Shown: piece after piece, positions 25,543-34,224 of the stretch | How the letters are laid out: every line of letters starts with the position of its first letter | How positions within the stretch are numbered: the first letter of the stretch is position 1 | Assembly: GCA_033791605.1 (NCBI GenBank) | Contig: JASJGJ010000081.1 | Span: 6,298-70,297 of the forward strand | DNA length: 64,000 bases | DNA from: Porticoccus sp033791605 | GTDB taxonomy: Bacteria > Pseudomonadota > Gammaproteobacteria > Pseudomonadales > Porticoccaceae | Direction of reading: 5' to 3' | Notes under the pieces: generated by a model | What the model was told of the DNA's origin: nothing | The model's database searches: none | Seen by the model: only the letters and a program-made list of their open reading frames with translations | Made by a program: the position numbers and the translations under genes

Positions 25543-26951
25543 AATATCTATGCCTATTATGCCAATGGTCAAACTTTTCCTCCGCAACAAAGTATTGGCT
25601 AGTTTCTCTGATCCTGGTTGCATCTGGGATTTATGCTGTCGATGTCTCTGCTACTGAGGATGCTGCAACCCTCGATGAGCTGTTGAGAATGATTAAAAGT
25701 GCATCGGTGAATGAATCAAAAGAACACCGAGCAAGAGAGGCCGAGTTCAATAATGCCAAAACCCAGCAGTCTCAAAAATTAAAGGACATTCGGGCAATTA
25801 AAGCGGCTGAAGAGCGGCATTCTGAGCAGCTTGAAAAAGTCTACGCCGGTAATGAATTAAAGCTGGCAGCGCTTCAGGAGCAGCTCGAAAAACGCCTGGG
25901 TACATTGGGTGAGATGTTTGGACATTTGACGGCGGCGGCAGGTGATACAAGAGAAACCCTAAACCAGTCTATTGTGAGCGCCCAATACCCAGGACGTACA
26001 GAATTTCTTGATGAGCTGATTACCAAAATGAACAGCAATACCAAATTGCCTTCAATGGAAGAAATCGAAGGCCTTTGGTATGAAATTAATCGTGAAATGA
26101 TCGAAGGTGGAAAGGTGATTCAGTTTCCATCGACAGTCACCAAGGTGGATGGCACTCAAGTCCAGCAGGATGTGGTGCGAATCGGCGTCTTTAATTTATT
26201 ATCCGACGGAGCCTATCTGGCGTTTAACCCATCAACGGGCATTATTGCCGAACTGCCCCGCCAGCCTGAGCGGCAATACTTGCGAGCTGCGGTGGAACTT
26301 CAGCAGGCCAGTGAAGGCTTTTCCTCAGTAGGTATAGACCCTACCGGCCCCAGTGGCGGCTCACTGTTGTCAGCACTGATCAACAGTCCAAGTCTAATGG
26401 AGCGTTGGCACCAAGGCGGTTTGATCGGTTACTTCATTACGTTGGTGGGTGCCGGTGCGTTACTGTTAGCTTTATGGCGTTTTGTTGTGCTGATGGGTGT
26501 TTCTCGCCGGGTAAATCATCAGCTGACTGTTGGCGTTGCTAATACCAATAACCCGCTAGGTCGGGTGCTCAGTGTGGGCGAAGAGAATTCAGCGATGGAT
26601 GCTGAGTCATTGGAGTTAAAGCTTCACGAGCAAGTATTAAAAGAACGGCCTGCCATCGAGCTGGGTTTAAGCCTGTTAAAAATTATTGCCATGGTGGCGC
26701 CTTTGCTGGGTTTGTTGGGAACGGTGACGGGGATGATTGTGACTTTTCAGGCGATCACCGTTTATGGTGCGGGAGACCCTAAAGCCATGGCCGGTGGTAT
26801 TTCTGCTGCATTGGTCACCACTGTATTGGGGTTATGTGTAGCCATTCCTGTGGTGTTGTTGCATACGATGGTGAACGGCAAAGCCCAGCGCGTGTTGCAT
26901 ATTTTAGAGGAGCAGAGCGCGGGCATTATCGCTGAAAAAGTAGCTGGGTAG
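25539..26951 (+). CDS. ttpC: TtpC-like MotA/TolQ/ExbB proton-channel protein with periplasmic coiled coil
   Basis: In vibrios TtpC is an extra ExbB-like protein required by the TonB2 system to energise outer-membrane receptors. The 470 residues have a signal peptide (to about residue 38), a coiled-coil region (about 40-140), a beta-rich segment, a membrane helix (about 300-320), and a C-terminal MotA/TolQ/ExbB domain with LKIIAMVAPLLGLLGTVTGMIVTFQAI and GGISAALVTTVLGLCVAIPVVLLH. This long fused form differs from ordinary ExbB (about 170-240 residues). It overlaps the DUF3450 gene by four bases (ATGA) and precedes exbB by 21 bases. Confidence 0.87.
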   Translation: MKYLCLLCQWSNFSSATKYWLVSLILVASGIYAVDVSATEDAATLDELLRMIKSASVNESKEHRAREAEFNNAKTQQSQKLKDIRAIKAAEERHSEQLEKVYAGNELKLAALQEQLEKRLGTLGEMFGHLTAAAGDTRETLNQSIVSAQYPGRTEFLDELITKMNSNTKLPSMEEIEGLWYEINREMIEGGKVIQFPSTVTKVDGTQVQQDVVRIGVFNLLSDGAYLAFNPSTGIIAELPRQPERQYLRAAVELQQASEGFSSVGIDPTGPSGGSLLSALINSPSLMERWHQGGLIGYFITLVGAGALLLALWRFVVLMGVSRRVNHQLTVGVANTNNPLGRVLSVGEENSAMDAESLELKLHEQVLKERPAIELGLSLLKIIAMVAPLLGLLGTVTGMIVTFQAITVYGAGDPKAMAGGISAALVTTVLGLCVAIPVVLLHTMVNGKAQRVLHILEEQSAGIIAEKVAG

Positions 26952-26972
26952 AGCTGGGGTTAAGGTTTAACG

Positions 26973-27497
26973 ATGTATTCGTTGATTGAGGCATTCGAAG
27001 GTATTCAAAAATTTCTCGATATGGGCGGACCTGTATTGCTCATCATCGCCGCCCTGTTATTGGTGATGTGGACATTATTATTTGAGCGCCTTTGGTTTTT
27101 TAAAACAACATTAAAAACGGAGCTTGAGGAAGCAGTGTCCTGTTGGGAGGCAAGGCCAGAGCATAAATCAGTTCATGCCCACCAGATAAGGGAAGCCATT
27201 ATTTCCCGTGTGACTCTGAATATTAATGAAGGCCTTTCGATGATAAAAGCCTTGGTTGCGCTGGCGCCGCTGCTGGGTTTGCTGGGAACAGTGACGGGCA
27301 TGATCGGGGTATTCGATGTGCTAGCTATCACTGGGGGTGGTGATGCGAAGTCCATGGCCGCCGGTGTTTCACAGGCGACGATTCCAACTATGGCAGGTAT
27401 GGTTGCAGCTCTTTCCGGTGTGTTTGGTAGTACGTATGTCAATCGTATTGCCCGTCGTGAAAAACAATTACTGGCCGACCGCCTTATTCTTAACTAA
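26973..27497 (+). CDS. exbB: ExbB biopolymer transport protein (TonB2 type)
   Basis: ExbB forms the proton channel that, with ExbD, powers TonB. The 174-residue product is the short form with three membrane helices: one at about 15-33, and two in the conserved block LVALAPLLGLLGTVTGMIGVFDVLAITGGGDAKSMAAGVSQATIPTMAGMVAAL (about 86-145). The block repeats the TtpC C-terminal sequence closely, consistent with paralogy. The ATG is 21 bases after ttpC, and exbD follows after 44 bases. Confidence 0.93.
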   Translation: MYSLIEAFEGIQKFLDMGGPVLLIIAALLLVMWTLLFERLWFFKTTLKTELEEAVSCWEARPEHKSVHAHQIREAIISRVTLNINEGLSMIKALVALAPLLGLLGTVTGMIGVFDVLAITGGGDAKSMAAGVSQATIPTMAGMVAALSGVFGSTYVNRIARREKQLLADRLILN

Positions 27498-27541
27498 TGG
27501 GTGCCTAACCATTAGGCTCATGCTAACTAACTGGACCGATT

Positions 27542-27952
27542 GTGCGTCGAATACGTAAACCACTGACAACTTCTCAGGAGCAGTCTCAGGCCATTGATCT
27601 GACGCCCATGCTCGATGTGGTTTTCATTATGCTGATTTTTTTTATAGTGACCGCCACCTTTATTAAAGAGCCGGGGGTAGAGGTTAATCGTACCTTGGCC
27701 ATGACAGCAGAGCAGCTGAGCGTTAGTGTGTTGGTGGCGATCAATGGCAATAACGAAATATGGATCGACAAGAAAAAAGTGGATCCTCGATCCGTCAGGT
27801 TACATATCCTCCGATTGCATAATGAAAATCCTCAGGGAGGGTTAGTGATTCAAGCGGACCGTAATGCCGATATTGAAATGTTGGCCTTGGTGGCCGATGC
27901 GGCTAAGTCCGTCGGCATTGTGAATGTTTCCGTGGCGGCAGAAATACAGTGA
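27542..27952 (+). CDS. exbD: ExbD biopolymer transport protein
   Basis: ExbD is the single-helix partner of ExbB; its membrane aspartate carries the protons. The 136-residue product has a basic N-terminus, the conserved IDLTPMLDVVFIMLIFFIVTATF helix (aspartate about residue 25) and a C-terminal periplasmic domain ending VGIVNVSVAAEIQ. The start is GTG at 27542. It sits between exbB and tonB in the TonB2-type cluster. Confidence 0.94.
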   Translation: MRRIRKPLTTSQEQSQAIDLTPMLDVVFIMLIFFIVTATFIKEPGVEVNRTLAMTAEQLSVSVLVAINGNNEIWIDKKKVDPRSVRLHILRLHNENPQGGLVIQADRNADIEMLALVADAAKSVGIVNVSVAAEIQ

Positions 27953-27992
27953 TGCTGAATAAACGCTACTCAAATGATTCAGAGTCAAAAAC

Positions 27993-28607
27993 ATGAGTAC
28001 GCTAAGGTTTGCTCGACTTGGTTTGTCCGCAATATTGGGTGTTGTAGCAACTTTTGGTTTGTTGATGGTGATGTATGGCCTTATTGCATCGGGTAGCACG
28101 ATATCGCATCAAAATAAAATGCAAAAAATAGCCGATATTTGGCAGACGAATCGTGATATTACCGAGCAGCTGAAATCCCTAAAACCCGAAAAACCAGAAG
28201 CGCCTTTAGAGCCTCCGCCAGCGCTTCCCGATGTGGAGATGAAGTTTGATATTCCCGCTGGGGCAGTACGCATGGCAGCGCCCAAGATGGAAGGGCTAAC
28301 TGTAGGCTTGGGTGGAGGCTTTTCCCGTGACTCCGACTTTATTCCTGTGTATGTACCACAGCCTGATTACCCTCCCATGGCTTTAAGGAGAGGTATTAGT
28401 GGTTATGCTGTCGTAGAGGTTGTGATAACCGAAACGGGTGGTGTACGTGATCCAAAGCTTATTGAAGAATACCCGGGGAACAAAGGCTTTGGTAAATATG
28501 CCTTACGCGCGGCAAAAAAATTGAAATATAAGCCTCGAGTGGTGAATGGGGTGGCGGAAGAAGTCACCGGTGTTCTGTATAAATTCAGTTTTCAAATTGC
28601 AAAATAG
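27993..28607 (+). CDS. tonB: TonB energy transducer (TonB2 type)
   Basis: TonB spans the periplasm and pulls on outer-membrane receptors to import iron chelates and other ligands. The 204-residue product has an N-terminal membrane anchor (about 9-34), a short Pro/Glu-rich segment (KPEKPEAPLEPPPALP) and a C-terminal TonB domain with PDYPPMALRRGISGYAVVEVVITETGGV and the ending KYKPRVVNGVAEEVTGVLYKFSFQI. The Pro-rich linker is short, as in TonB2-class proteins, so it may rely on TtpC to reach receptors (inference). It lies 40 bases after exbD. Confidence 0.92.
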   Translation: MSTLRFARLGLSAILGVVATFGLLMVMYGLIASGSTISHQNKMQKIADIWQTNRDITEQLKSLKPEKPEAPLEPPPALPDVEMKFDIPAGAVRMAAPKMEGLTVGLGGGFSRDSDFIPVYVPQPDYPPMALRRGISGYAVVEVVITETGGVRDPKLIEEYPGNKGFGKYALRAAKKLKYKPRVVNGVAEEVTGVLYKFSFQIAK

Positions 28608-28664
28608 TTTCCCCTTAAAAAATCAGGTTTTTCACTTACATTAAGTTTTAACATAGTCAGGCTT

Positions 28665-30158
28665 ATGAAAAAAAAATTGGCAGTAAACCTAAAGCAAAAA
28701 AATTGGAAAAATAGCCGGCAATGTGGCCATAAAAATAGTGGATTATTGTCGTTCGCCGTTAAACTTTTTTTGTTCGGCCTCCTAACTATAATCACCCCTA
28801 TTTTGCTGATGTTTTTTGGTGCCGATGAACTTGTTGGTTTTAATCATAGCTTTGGTGTAGCCAGCGCGGCGGAAAAAAATGACGAGGAAAATACGGAGCA
28901 ACGAAAATACGAAGATGTAAAAACCCGCAAGCGACAGTCAGTAAGTCAAAGTTGTGCCAAAAAACTAGAATCTGTACAGGAAATACTAAACGGTGGTAAA
29001 GCAGGCAGTGAAAAAGAGCCGGATGCGAAACAACTCAACAGCCTCATCCGCCAATTAAGGGACTCTATGTCCAGTGAATGCGATTCAAGTTATGAAAAAT
29101 CACAGGTCTATAATTTATTGGGTTTTGTTTATTACTCACTGAATAATTCCGCAAAGGCTGTGGCCAGTTACAAGTCCATGGTCGCTGAGCCGGATGTTGA
29201 TATTCGTCAAAAAATAGATGCTTATTACACCTTGGCGCAGCTCTATATGATGTTGGAAGATTATCCTAATGCGGCACTACAGCTCGAAGCTTGGATGGCA
29301 AATTCTGATGTGGTGAGCGCCGATGGAAAAGTGTTGTTAGCTCAAGTGTATTATCAACTCAACCGTAAAGGTGAAGCGCTAGTCCTGCTCAACAAAGCCA
29401 TCGATACAGTGAAGCTTGAAGGTGGTACACCAAAAGAAAATTGGTGGCTGCTACAAAAAGTGCTTTATTTCGATAAAGGCGATAATAAAAAGGTTATTGC
29501 CATCCTAAAGCAATTAATTGCCCATTATCCCAAACATTTATATTGGCACCAGCTTGGTGGCATGTATGGGGAGATAGAAGAAAGCAGCCACCGTCTGGCC
29601 TCGTTGGATATTCTTTATCTGGATAAAGCACTAACTAAAAGTCGGGATTTAGTTTCACTGGCGTACCTGTATTTGGGTGCGGATGTTCCTTTTCGTGCTG
29701 CCCAAATTCTTGAGCTAGGCATAGAGCAAAAAATTATTGAATCATCCGCCAAAAATTTAGAGCTTTTAGGTGGCGCATGGCAACAAGCTAGAGAAACCCA
29801 AAAAGCGTTAGAGCCTTTAAAGCAGGCAGCAGAAAAATCAGACACGGGTGAAACGTGGTCACGTTTGGCTATGGTCTATTTAGATCTGGATGAAAATACC
29901 CAAGCAGTAAACGCCGCACGTAATGCTTTAAAAAAAGGCCAACTTAAATATCCCGCCTATACCCAAATGACATTGGGCAATGCATTGGTAAATTTAAATT
30001 GCTACCGAGATGCAGCTGAAGTATTTGGTCAAGCAGCAGAGGATAAGAGAAGCCAAAAAACAGCGAAGCAATGGCAAAGCTATGTGTTGGGTGAAGCGAA
30101 GAGAAGGGATGGCTTGATTGAGGGTGGAGCTGAGATTTCTAGGTGTCAGTTGCCTTAG
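28665..30158 (+). CDS. Tetratricopeptide-repeat protein of the TonB2 cluster
   Basis: The 497-residue product begins with a basic region and a hydrophobic segment (about 23-48, LLSFAVKLFLFGLLTIITPILLMFF) that acts as signal or anchor, followed by several helical pairs with TPR spacing, for example YNLLGFVYYSLNNSAKAVASYKSM, AYYTLAQLYMMLEDYPNAALQLE and YPAYTQMTLGNALVNLNCYRDAAEVFGQAAE. TPR proteins mediate protein contacts. A gene of this kind closes TonB2-ttpC clusters in vibrios, where its role is not well defined. It follows tonB by 57 bases. Confidence 0.85.
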   Translation: MKKKLAVNLKQKNWKNSRQCGHKNSGLLSFAVKLFLFGLLTIITPILLMFFGADELVGFNHSFGVASAAEKNDEENTEQRKYEDVKTRKRQSVSQSCAKKLESVQEILNGGKAGSEKEPDAKQLNSLIRQLRDSMSSECDSSYEKSQVYNLLGFVYYSLNNSAKAVASYKSMVAEPDVDIRQKIDAYYTLAQLYMMLEDYPNAALQLEAWMANSDVVSADGKVLLAQVYYQLNRKGEALVLLNKAIDTVKLEGGTPKENWWLLQKVLYFDKGDNKKVIAILKQLIAHYPKHLYWHQLGGMYGEIEESSHRLASLDILYLDKALTKSRDLVSLAYLYLGADVPFRAAQILELGIEQKIIESSAKNLELLGGAWQQARETQKALEPLKQAAEKSDTGETWSRLAMVYLDLDENTQAVNAARNALKKGQLKYPAYTQMTLGNALVNLNCYRDAAEVFGQAAEDKRSQKTAKQWQSYVLGEAKRRDGLIEGGAEISRCQLP

Positions 30159-30540
30159 TTGTTACTGATGCTTGAGCTGTGATTATGGATAAAGGAAGTT
30201 ACTCTTTTTTAAGACCCAGTGTTATCGAGTGAATTGTGAAGTATACAAAGTTTTGTGTTTATATGCTGGTAATGATGGGTTTGTATGGGAAGTGGTTTGT
30301 TAGTCAGTAGGAGTTAGCTTTATTGCAGTTGATCCAAATCCTGCGTTGTTCACAAATATTGTATAAGCTTCTAATTCTGATGAAATTTGAAGGGGGCGTT
30401 TTTTCGTAGGCTTTCAGCCTTTTTTATTCTAGTGCCATGACCCTGATTAAAGGGCTATGCTACCCTTAATTGTCTATAGTAAACGCAAAGACGTAACTAT
30501 TTTTCTTATATAAATAACCTAGTAGTGATCTGGACGCTTT
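30159..30540. other. Non-coding gap upstream of cbpA
   Basis: This 382-base AT-rich gap contains a short terminator (30408-30426) and an inverted repeat (ATTAAAGGG at 30446-30454 with CCCTTAAT at 30463-30470, one bulge) about 70 bases upstream of cbpA. CTATAGT at 30474-30480 resembles a sigma-S-type -10 box. I see no gene here. Confidence 0.5.
30408..30426 (+). terminator. Short rho-independent terminator after the TonB2 cluster
   Basis: AGGCT (30408-30412) pairs with AGCCT (30416-30420) around a three-base loop and runs into TTTTTT. The stem is short, so strength is uncertain; it stands about 250 bases after the TPR gene. Confidence 0.4.
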
Positions 30541-31482
30541 ATGGAATTCAAAGACTATTACAAAATTTTAGGTGTTGATTCTGATGCGGATAATAAGGCC
30601 ATAAAAACTGCCTACCGAAAATTGGCTAGGAAGTATCACCCAGATGTTAGTGAGCATCAGGATGCAGAGGCTCAGTTTAAGGAAGTAGCCGAAGCCTATG
30701 AGGTGCTAAAAAACAGTGAAAAGCGGGCAGAGTATGACGAAATACGTCATGCCAGCCAGCAACAGGGGTTTCGTCCTCCGCCTGGTTCGACCGGTGGGCA
30801 TGGGGACAATCAATACCAAGGGGATTTTGCGGATTTCTTTTCGTCTATTTTTGGCGATGAGGGTGGCGCTCGGTCCAGCGGTTCCACTGGTCGTCGACCT
30901 TTTGGCCAGCGTGGCCAGGATATTGAAACAGAATTGCCTATATTCCTTGAGGATACGTTGTCCGACGCGTCCAAAGAAATTTCTTACCATCTACCCCGCA
31001 TTGATAGTGATGGGCGCGTCACCGAGGTAAAGAAAACACTCAAGGTAAAAATACCGGCAGGTGTCGCGGATGGTGAGCGTATACGATTGAAAGGGCAGGG
31101 GGGATTAGGTATTGGAGAGAGTCCAAGTGGTGATTTGTACATACGGGTTCGATTAGTACCTCATCCACTGTTTGATGTGGAAGGGCATAATTTAATTATT
31201 ACTCTCCCCATTGCGCCTTGGGAGGCTGCTCTCGGTACCAAAGTGACCCTCCCAACGCTGTCGGGCAAGATCCAACTAACCATTCCTGCCAATAGCCAGA
31301 GTGGGCAACGCATGCGAATAAAAGGCAAGGGCTTGCCGAGCAAGCAGGTGCGGGGCGATCTTTATGCGGTGCTAAAAGTGGTCATGCCGCCTTCAAGCAA
31401 CGAGAAGATCAAGGATCAGTGGCAGAAGTTGGCGGAGCTTGCTCCTTTTGATCCCAGAGCAGAGTGGAGTGAAGTCGCATGA
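30541..31482 (+). CDS. cbpA: Curved-DNA-binding co-chaperone CbpA (DnaJ homologue)
   Basis: CbpA is a DnaJ-type co-chaperone for DnaK and binds curved DNA. The 313 residues show an N-terminal J domain (about 1-70) with YHPD (the DnaK-stimulating HPD loop), a Gly/Phe-rich linker (about 85-125), and two C-terminal substrate-binding beta domains (PIFLEDTLSDASKEISYHLPRI; PIAPWEAALGTKVTLPTLSGK). It lacks the zinc-finger domain of DnaJ, as CbpA should. Its stop overlaps the cbpM start by four bases (ATGA), the usual cbpA-cbpM operon. Confidence 0.95.
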   Translation: MEFKDYYKILGVDSDADNKAIKTAYRKLARKYHPDVSEHQDAEAQFKEVAEAYEVLKNSEKRAEYDEIRHASQQQGFRPPPGSTGGHGDNQYQGDFADFFSSIFGDEGGARSSGSTGRRPFGQRGQDIETELPIFLEDTLSDASKEISYHLPRIDSDGRVTEVKKTLKVKIPAGVADGERIRLKGQGGLGIGESPSGDLYIRVRLVPHPLFDVEGHNLIITLPIAPWEAALGTKVTLPTLSGKIQLTIPANSQSGQRMRIKGKGLPSKQVRGDLYAVLKVVMPPSSNEKIKDQWQKLAELAPFDPRAEWSEVA

Positions 31483-31784
31483 ACGATACTGAATCAACCT
31501 ACTTGAGTTTCACTGAAGTCTGCCTGCAAACTGGCGTGGACGAGGATACGGTGTTTGAGATTGTCGAGCATGGCATCATTGAGCCGATTGGTGTGGAACC
31601 CGATGAGTGGTTATTTAGCCCTACAATGCTTACTGTTACAAAAAAAGCCGTGCGCCTGCACCGTGATCTTGAAGTGGACTGGGCAGGGATAGCATTGGCG
31701 ATAGAATTGCTGGATGAAGTGGAACAGTTGCGAGAACAAAATCTTTACCTTCAGCGGCGTCTAAGTCGCTTTGTTGATATGTGA
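31479..31784 (+). CDS. cbpM: Chaperone modulator CbpM
   Basis: CbpM binds the J domain of CbpA and inhibits it. The 101-residue product has the family pattern: a MerR-like N-terminal helical unit (YLSFTEVCLQTGVDEDTVFEIVEHGIIEPIG), then VRLHRDLEVDWAGIALAIELLDEVEQLREQNLYLQRRL, a coiled-coil tail. It overlaps the cbpA stop codon by four bases. Confidence 0.93.
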   Translation: MNDTESTYLSFTEVCLQTGVDEDTVFEIVEHGIIEPIGVEPDEWLFSPTMLTVTKKAVRLHRDLEVDWAGIALAIELLDEVEQLREQNLYLQRRLSRFVDM

Positions 31785-31880
31785 TTCATTTTTGGTAAGA
31801 GGTTAGGTTTTTCAATTTTCGGGGTATTCTAACTGACCCGATAACAAGAAATGGCAGCAGACGGATAAGGAGACTCTTCA

Positions 31881-32090
31881 ATGAACCACAAATTGATTCT
31901 TATGCTTGTACTAGCGGGGCTCTCTGTTCTTTTCATCATACAAAATGTAGCCGTCGTTGAGATCCAATTCCTCTTTTGGTCTATCCAAATGTCCCGTTCT
32001 TTGTTGATGTTTCTTATGCTTGCTATAGGAGTCATTATCGGCTGGTTCTTGCATAGCTATTTAAAATATCAGAAAGGTAGATCCAAATAA
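31881..32090 (+). CDS. LapA-domain (DUF1049) small membrane protein
   Basis: The 69-residue product is mostly two hydrophobic segments (about 4-22 and 39-62) separated by FIIQNVAVVEIQFLFWSIQMS, the pattern of lipopolysaccharide-assembly protein LapA-domain proteins, which in E. coli take part in LPS assembly with LapB. Here no lapB is adjacent, so role is inferred from family only. AAGGAGA stands before the ATG at 31881. A bidirectional terminator candidate follows. Confidence 0.75.
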   Translation: MNHKLILMLVLAGLSVLFIIQNVAVVEIQFLFWSIQMSRSLLMFLMLAIGVIIGWFLHSYLKYQKGRSK

Positions 32091-32164
32091 TAATGCCTAC
32101 CAAAAACATCAATAGGTTTGATAGTTTGGGGGTAGCACAAAAATTCTAAAATAAAACCCAGAAC

Positions 32165-32203
32165 AAAAAAAATCCCGACAGAATTACCTATCGAGACTTT
32201 TTT
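32165..32203. terminator. Probable bidirectional terminator between the LapA-like gene and ilvD
   Basis: An A-run and TCCCGA (32165-32178) pair imperfectly with TCGAGA and a T-run (32191-32203). The arrangement can end transcripts on both strands, fitting the convergent genes; one mismatch lies in the stem. Confidence 0.4.
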
Positions 32204-32242
32204 ATGAAAGAGAAAGGGTAGTAATAAGCAAAAAATAATCGC

Positions 32243-34090
32243 TTACTTCACTTGGTCCAAATCCCTAACAGCACCTTTGTCTGCACTGGTTGCAAACATA
32301 GCATAAGCTTTCAACGCCGCTGAAACTTTGCGTGGACGTTTTTCCTCGGGCTGCCAGCCTTTCTTATCCCGAGCAGTTCTTCGGCTATCCAGCACCTTAT
32401 CCGTTAGGGCAACATTGATTGTTCGATTTGGAATATCAATGTCGATGGTATCGCCTTGTTCAATCAACCCAATGGCTCCACCGGCTGCGGCTTCGGGTGA
32501 TGCGTGCCCAATGGACAGGCCTGAAGTGCCACCGGAGAAACGGCCGTCGGTGATCAGTGCGCAGGCTTTACCCAGACCTTTAGATTTCAGGTAGCTAGTG
32601 GGGTAGAGCATTTCCTGCATGCCGGGGCCACCGCGTGGACCTTCGTAGCGGATAATAACGACATCGCCTTCTTTTACCCGGTCATTGATGATGTCATCAA
32701 CGGCTTGATCTTGGCTTTCGCAAATATAGGCTGGGCCCGAGAACTTGTGGATGGATTCATCGACACCGGAGGTTTTTACGACGCAGCCGTCCAAGGCAAT
32801 ATTACCAAACAGTACGGCCAGTCCACCTTCCAAGCTGTAGGCGTTTTCTAAGCTGCGAATGCAGCCCTTGGCTCTGTCTGCATCCAGTGAGTTCCATCGG
32901 GTGTCCTGACTGAAGGCTTGCTGGGTTGGAATACCTGCGGGGCCGGCTTTAAAGAAGGTACGAATGGCTTCGTCACCATCACTACTGCCAAGTCGCATGA
33001 TATCCCAGTGGTTCAATGCTTCAGCCAGTGTTGGTGTATGTACGGTAGAACCGTCGGTGTGCAGTAATCCAGCGCGGTCTAGTTCGCCAAGAATACCGAA
33101 TACGCCTCCTGCGCGGTGAACGTCTTCAATATGGTATTCGGGGGTGTTGGGTGCCACTTTACAGAGTTGCGGCACTCTGCGAGAGAGTCGGTCGATATCC
33201 GCCATAGTGAAATCAACATTGGCTTCCTGTGCTGCCGCTAACAGGTGAAGAATGGTGTTGGTGGAACCGCCCATGGCGATGTCCATGGTGATGGCATTTT
33301 CAAAGGCGTTAAAGCTGGCAATGGAGCGAGGTAGTACGGATAGGTCATCTTGTTCGTAATACTGTTTACTCATTTTCACAATCAATTGTCCGGCACCTTC
33401 AAACAGTCTGCGTCGGTCAGCATGGGTTGCCAGTGTGGTGCCGTTGCCAGGCAGAGAAAGCCCCAGTGCTTCGGTGAGGCAATTCATGGAATTGGCGGTA
33501 AACATACCGGAGCATGAACCGCAGGTGGGGCAGGCAGAGCGTTCGTATTCATCGGTCAATTCATCGGATGCTGATGGGTCCGCAGCAATAACCATGGCGT
33601 CGACCAAGTCGAGCTTGTGCTCAGACAGTTTGGTTTTACCGGCTTCCATTGGGCCGCCGGAAACAAAGATCGCAGGGATGTTCAGCCGCAGGGCTGCCAT
33701 TAACATTCCGGGGGTGATTTTGTCGCAATTGGAGATGCAAACAAGTGCATCAGCACAGTGTGCATTCACCATATATTCCACGGAGTCGGCAATAATGTCG
33801 CGTGAAGGCAGTGAGTAAAGCATGCCGTCATGACCCATGGCGATACCATCGTCTACGGCTATGGTATTGAATTCACGGCCTACACCCCCTGCTTTGGCGA
33901 TTTCATCACAGACCAGCTGGCCCATGTCCTTGAGGTGTACATGCCCAGGAACAAATTGGGTAAAGGAATTGGCGACGGCAATAATGGGTTTATGAAAATC
34001 ATCATCTTTCATACCGGTGGCGCGCCAAAGTGCGCGAGCACCCGCCATGTTTCTGCCTTTGGTGGTGGTGTGTGAACGATATGTGGGCAT
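32243..34090 (-). CDS. ilvD: Dihydroxy-acid dehydratase
   Basis: IlvD dehydrates 2,3-dihydroxy-3-methylbutanoate and its homologue in valine, leucine and isoleucine synthesis, using an iron-sulfur cluster. The 615 residues contain NCDKITPGMLMA, CPTCGSCSGMFTANSMNC (cluster cysteines), IAMGGSTNT and the C-terminal ALITDGRFSGGTSGLSIGHASPEAA signature. Length is normal. It stands alone on the minus strand, convergent with the LapA-like gene and downstream of argA; ilvE lies further along at 42258. Confidence 0.97.
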   Translation of the reverse strand: MPTYRSHTTTKGRNMAGARALWRATGMKDDDFHKPIIAVANSFTQFVPGHVHLKDMGQLVCDEIAKAGGVGREFNTIAVDDGIAMGHDGMLYSLPSRDIIADSVEYMVNAHCADALVCISNCDKITPGMLMAALRLNIPAIFVSGGPMEAGKTKLSEHKLDLVDAMVIAADPSASDELTDEYERSACPTCGSCSGMFTANSMNCLTEALGLSLPGNGTTLATHADRRRLFEGAGQLIVKMSKQYYEQDDLSVLPRSIASFNAFENAITMDIAMGGSTNTILHLLAAAQEANVDFTMADIDRLSRRVPQLCKVAPNTPEYHIEDVHRAGGVFGILGELDRAGLLHTDGSTVHTPTLAEALNHWDIMRLGSSDGDEAIRTFFKAGPAGIPTQQAFSQDTRWNSLDADRAKGCIRSLENAYSLEGGLAVLFGNIALDGCVVKTSGVDESIHKFSGPAYICESQDQAVDDIINDRVKEGDVVIIRYEGPRGGPGMQEMLYPTSYLKSKGLGKACALITDGRFSGGTSGLSIGHASPEAAAGGAIGLIEQGDTIDIDIPNRTINVALTDKVLDSRRTARDKKGWQPEEKRPRKVSAALKAYAMFATSADKGAVRDLDQVK

Positions 34091-34224
34091 GGTTAAAACC
34101 TTTCAGAGGGTAACAAACACGTTATAAATAGTAAGTCGTTTAAATTCAAACAAGGCCGCAAGGATAGCAGAGAGCAGCCTGCTTAATCAGTAACAAGTTG
34201 AATTAGTCGTTTTCAGTTGTTGGG

